Below the pieces are notes generated by a model. The model was not told where the DNA came from. It searched no databases and saw only the letters and a list, made by a program, of their open reading frames with translations. From Betaproteobacteria bacterium (lineage in GTDB: Bacteria > Pseudomonadota > Gammaproteobacteria > Burkholderiales > UBA9220), in NCBI GenBank assembly GCA_020061285.1, contig JAGUYQ010000166.1, forward strand, positions 1 through 6,493: a stretch of DNA of 6,493 nucleotides, written 5' to 3'. The position numbers were made by a program, and so were the translations under genes. Below are positions 6,085-6,493 of this stretch, one piece after another. The number at the start of each line of letters is the position of its first letter. The stretch's first letter is position 1.

Positions 6085-6493
6085 AACAAACGGAGAGATG
6101 ACGCCCTTTCGCCCGGGAAACGAAGATTTCCGCCGCCACGTAGAGGACGGGTACGCCCATGGCGATTGCGGCATACAGCTTAGGCAGGCCTACCCTGTCG
6201 CCAAGCGCCCCCACAGCCGGGGCAAGGACCAGGGGCGGCAGGATGAAAAGGCTTCCCAGGACGGCAACCCCCGTCCCGGACCAAGCCCCGGCACTGATGC
6301 GCATGATGCGCGTGAACGCCCAGACGTTGGCCGCGCCGACCAGGATGTTGTCGACGGAAAGGAGAATGGCCGCCTGCCAGGGCATAATCGTGCCCATGGC
6401 GGCAAACCAGGCCGTCGCGGCGGTGACGAGAATCGCCCCCACACCGAAAAGGCGCATGAAGGCGAGACTTCCCAAACGGCCCAGCAGCCAGCC
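6083..6493 (-). CDS. Inner-membrane permease, major-facilitator superfamily, PAT/RhtX/FptX-like (C-terminal part)
   Basis: The last 136 residues of a larger membrane protein are visible; the start lies beyond the right edge. The sequence has about four hydrophobic spans: two closely spaced ones from FGVGAILVTAATAWFAAMG through the segment around ILLSVDNILVGAANVWAF, then GVAVLGSLFILPPLVLAPAV and YAAIAMGVPVLYVAAEIFV. The segment TRIMRISAGAWSGTG followed by VGALGDRVGLPKLY before the last helix resembles the final helices of PAT-family carriers (AmpG) and the RhtX/FptX siderophore permeases, in which a polar SxG-type stretch precedes helix 11 and a G-DRxG loop precedes helix 12. This would suit import of the siderophore taken up by the receptor. 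A generic MFS exporter is the main alternative. It lies 11 bases upstream of the AraC gene in the same operon. Confidence 0.7.
   Translation of the reverse strand, partial: GWLLGRLGSLAFMRLFGVGAILVTAATAWFAAMGTIMPWQAAILLSVDNILVGAANVWAFTRIMRISAGAWSGTGVAVLGSLFILPPLVLAPAVGALGDRVGLPKLYAAIAMGVPVLYVAAEIFVSRAKGRHLSVC

Noticed and set aside
1..6493. tRNA, rRNA, CRISPR array or riboswitch
   Set aside because: No cloverleaf-like segment, regularly spaced repeats or recognisable riboswitch core was seen on reading either strand.

Overview
The window looks like a GC-rich Gram-negative chromosome carrying a ferric-siderophore-type uptake locus next to insertion-sequence debris. TonB-dependent transport implies an outer membrane. 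The base composition, strong GGAGG-type ribosome binding sites and tight gene packing would suit a Desulfovibrio-like deltaproteobacterium, but that assignment is only a guess from general appearance.

Layout. Positions 1-820 hold mobile-element wreckage. A possible IS3-type terminus lies around 33-68, and it abuts a minus-strand IS630-family transposase that keeps its start, helix-turn-helix region and first catalytic Asp but loses its C-terminal third. The start-side end of this element lies near 818-820. It appears to have entered a TA inside another gene, of which a coding scrap remains at 819-923 (minus strand). Positions 924-1036 are the control region of the receptor gene and contain a good Fur-box match at 994-1008.

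Positions 1037-4984 form a plus-strand cluster: a TonB-dependent outer-membrane receptor, then exbB, exbD and tonB. The last three are packed with 2- and 3-base gaps and are clearly co-transcribed. The receptor is separated from exbB by 61 bases and is visibly more AT-rich than the genes after it. Facing this cluster, on the minus strand, are a PchR/YbtA-type AraC regulator (4971-6071) and the C-terminal part of a multi-spanning permease (6083 to the window edge). The regulator gene overlaps the end of tonB by 14 bases. The permease and regulator form their own two-gene (or longer) operon, with the permease first.

How the genes fit together. The receptor would bind a ferric chelate at the outer membrane. 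ExbB-ExbD would use the proton motive force to energise TonB, which would drive import through the receptor. The permease, which resembles the PAT/RhtX/FptX type at its C-terminus, could carry the chelate across the inner membrane. The AraC protein could sense the chelate and activate the locus, with Fur shutting it off in iron-replete cells. No siderophore biosynthesis gene is visible, so the locus may serve a foreign siderophore, or biosynthesis genes may lie beyond the right edge. No undescribed system is evident. The interesting points are the self-contained transport and energy module, the composition break inside it, and the stacked element remnants at its left border.
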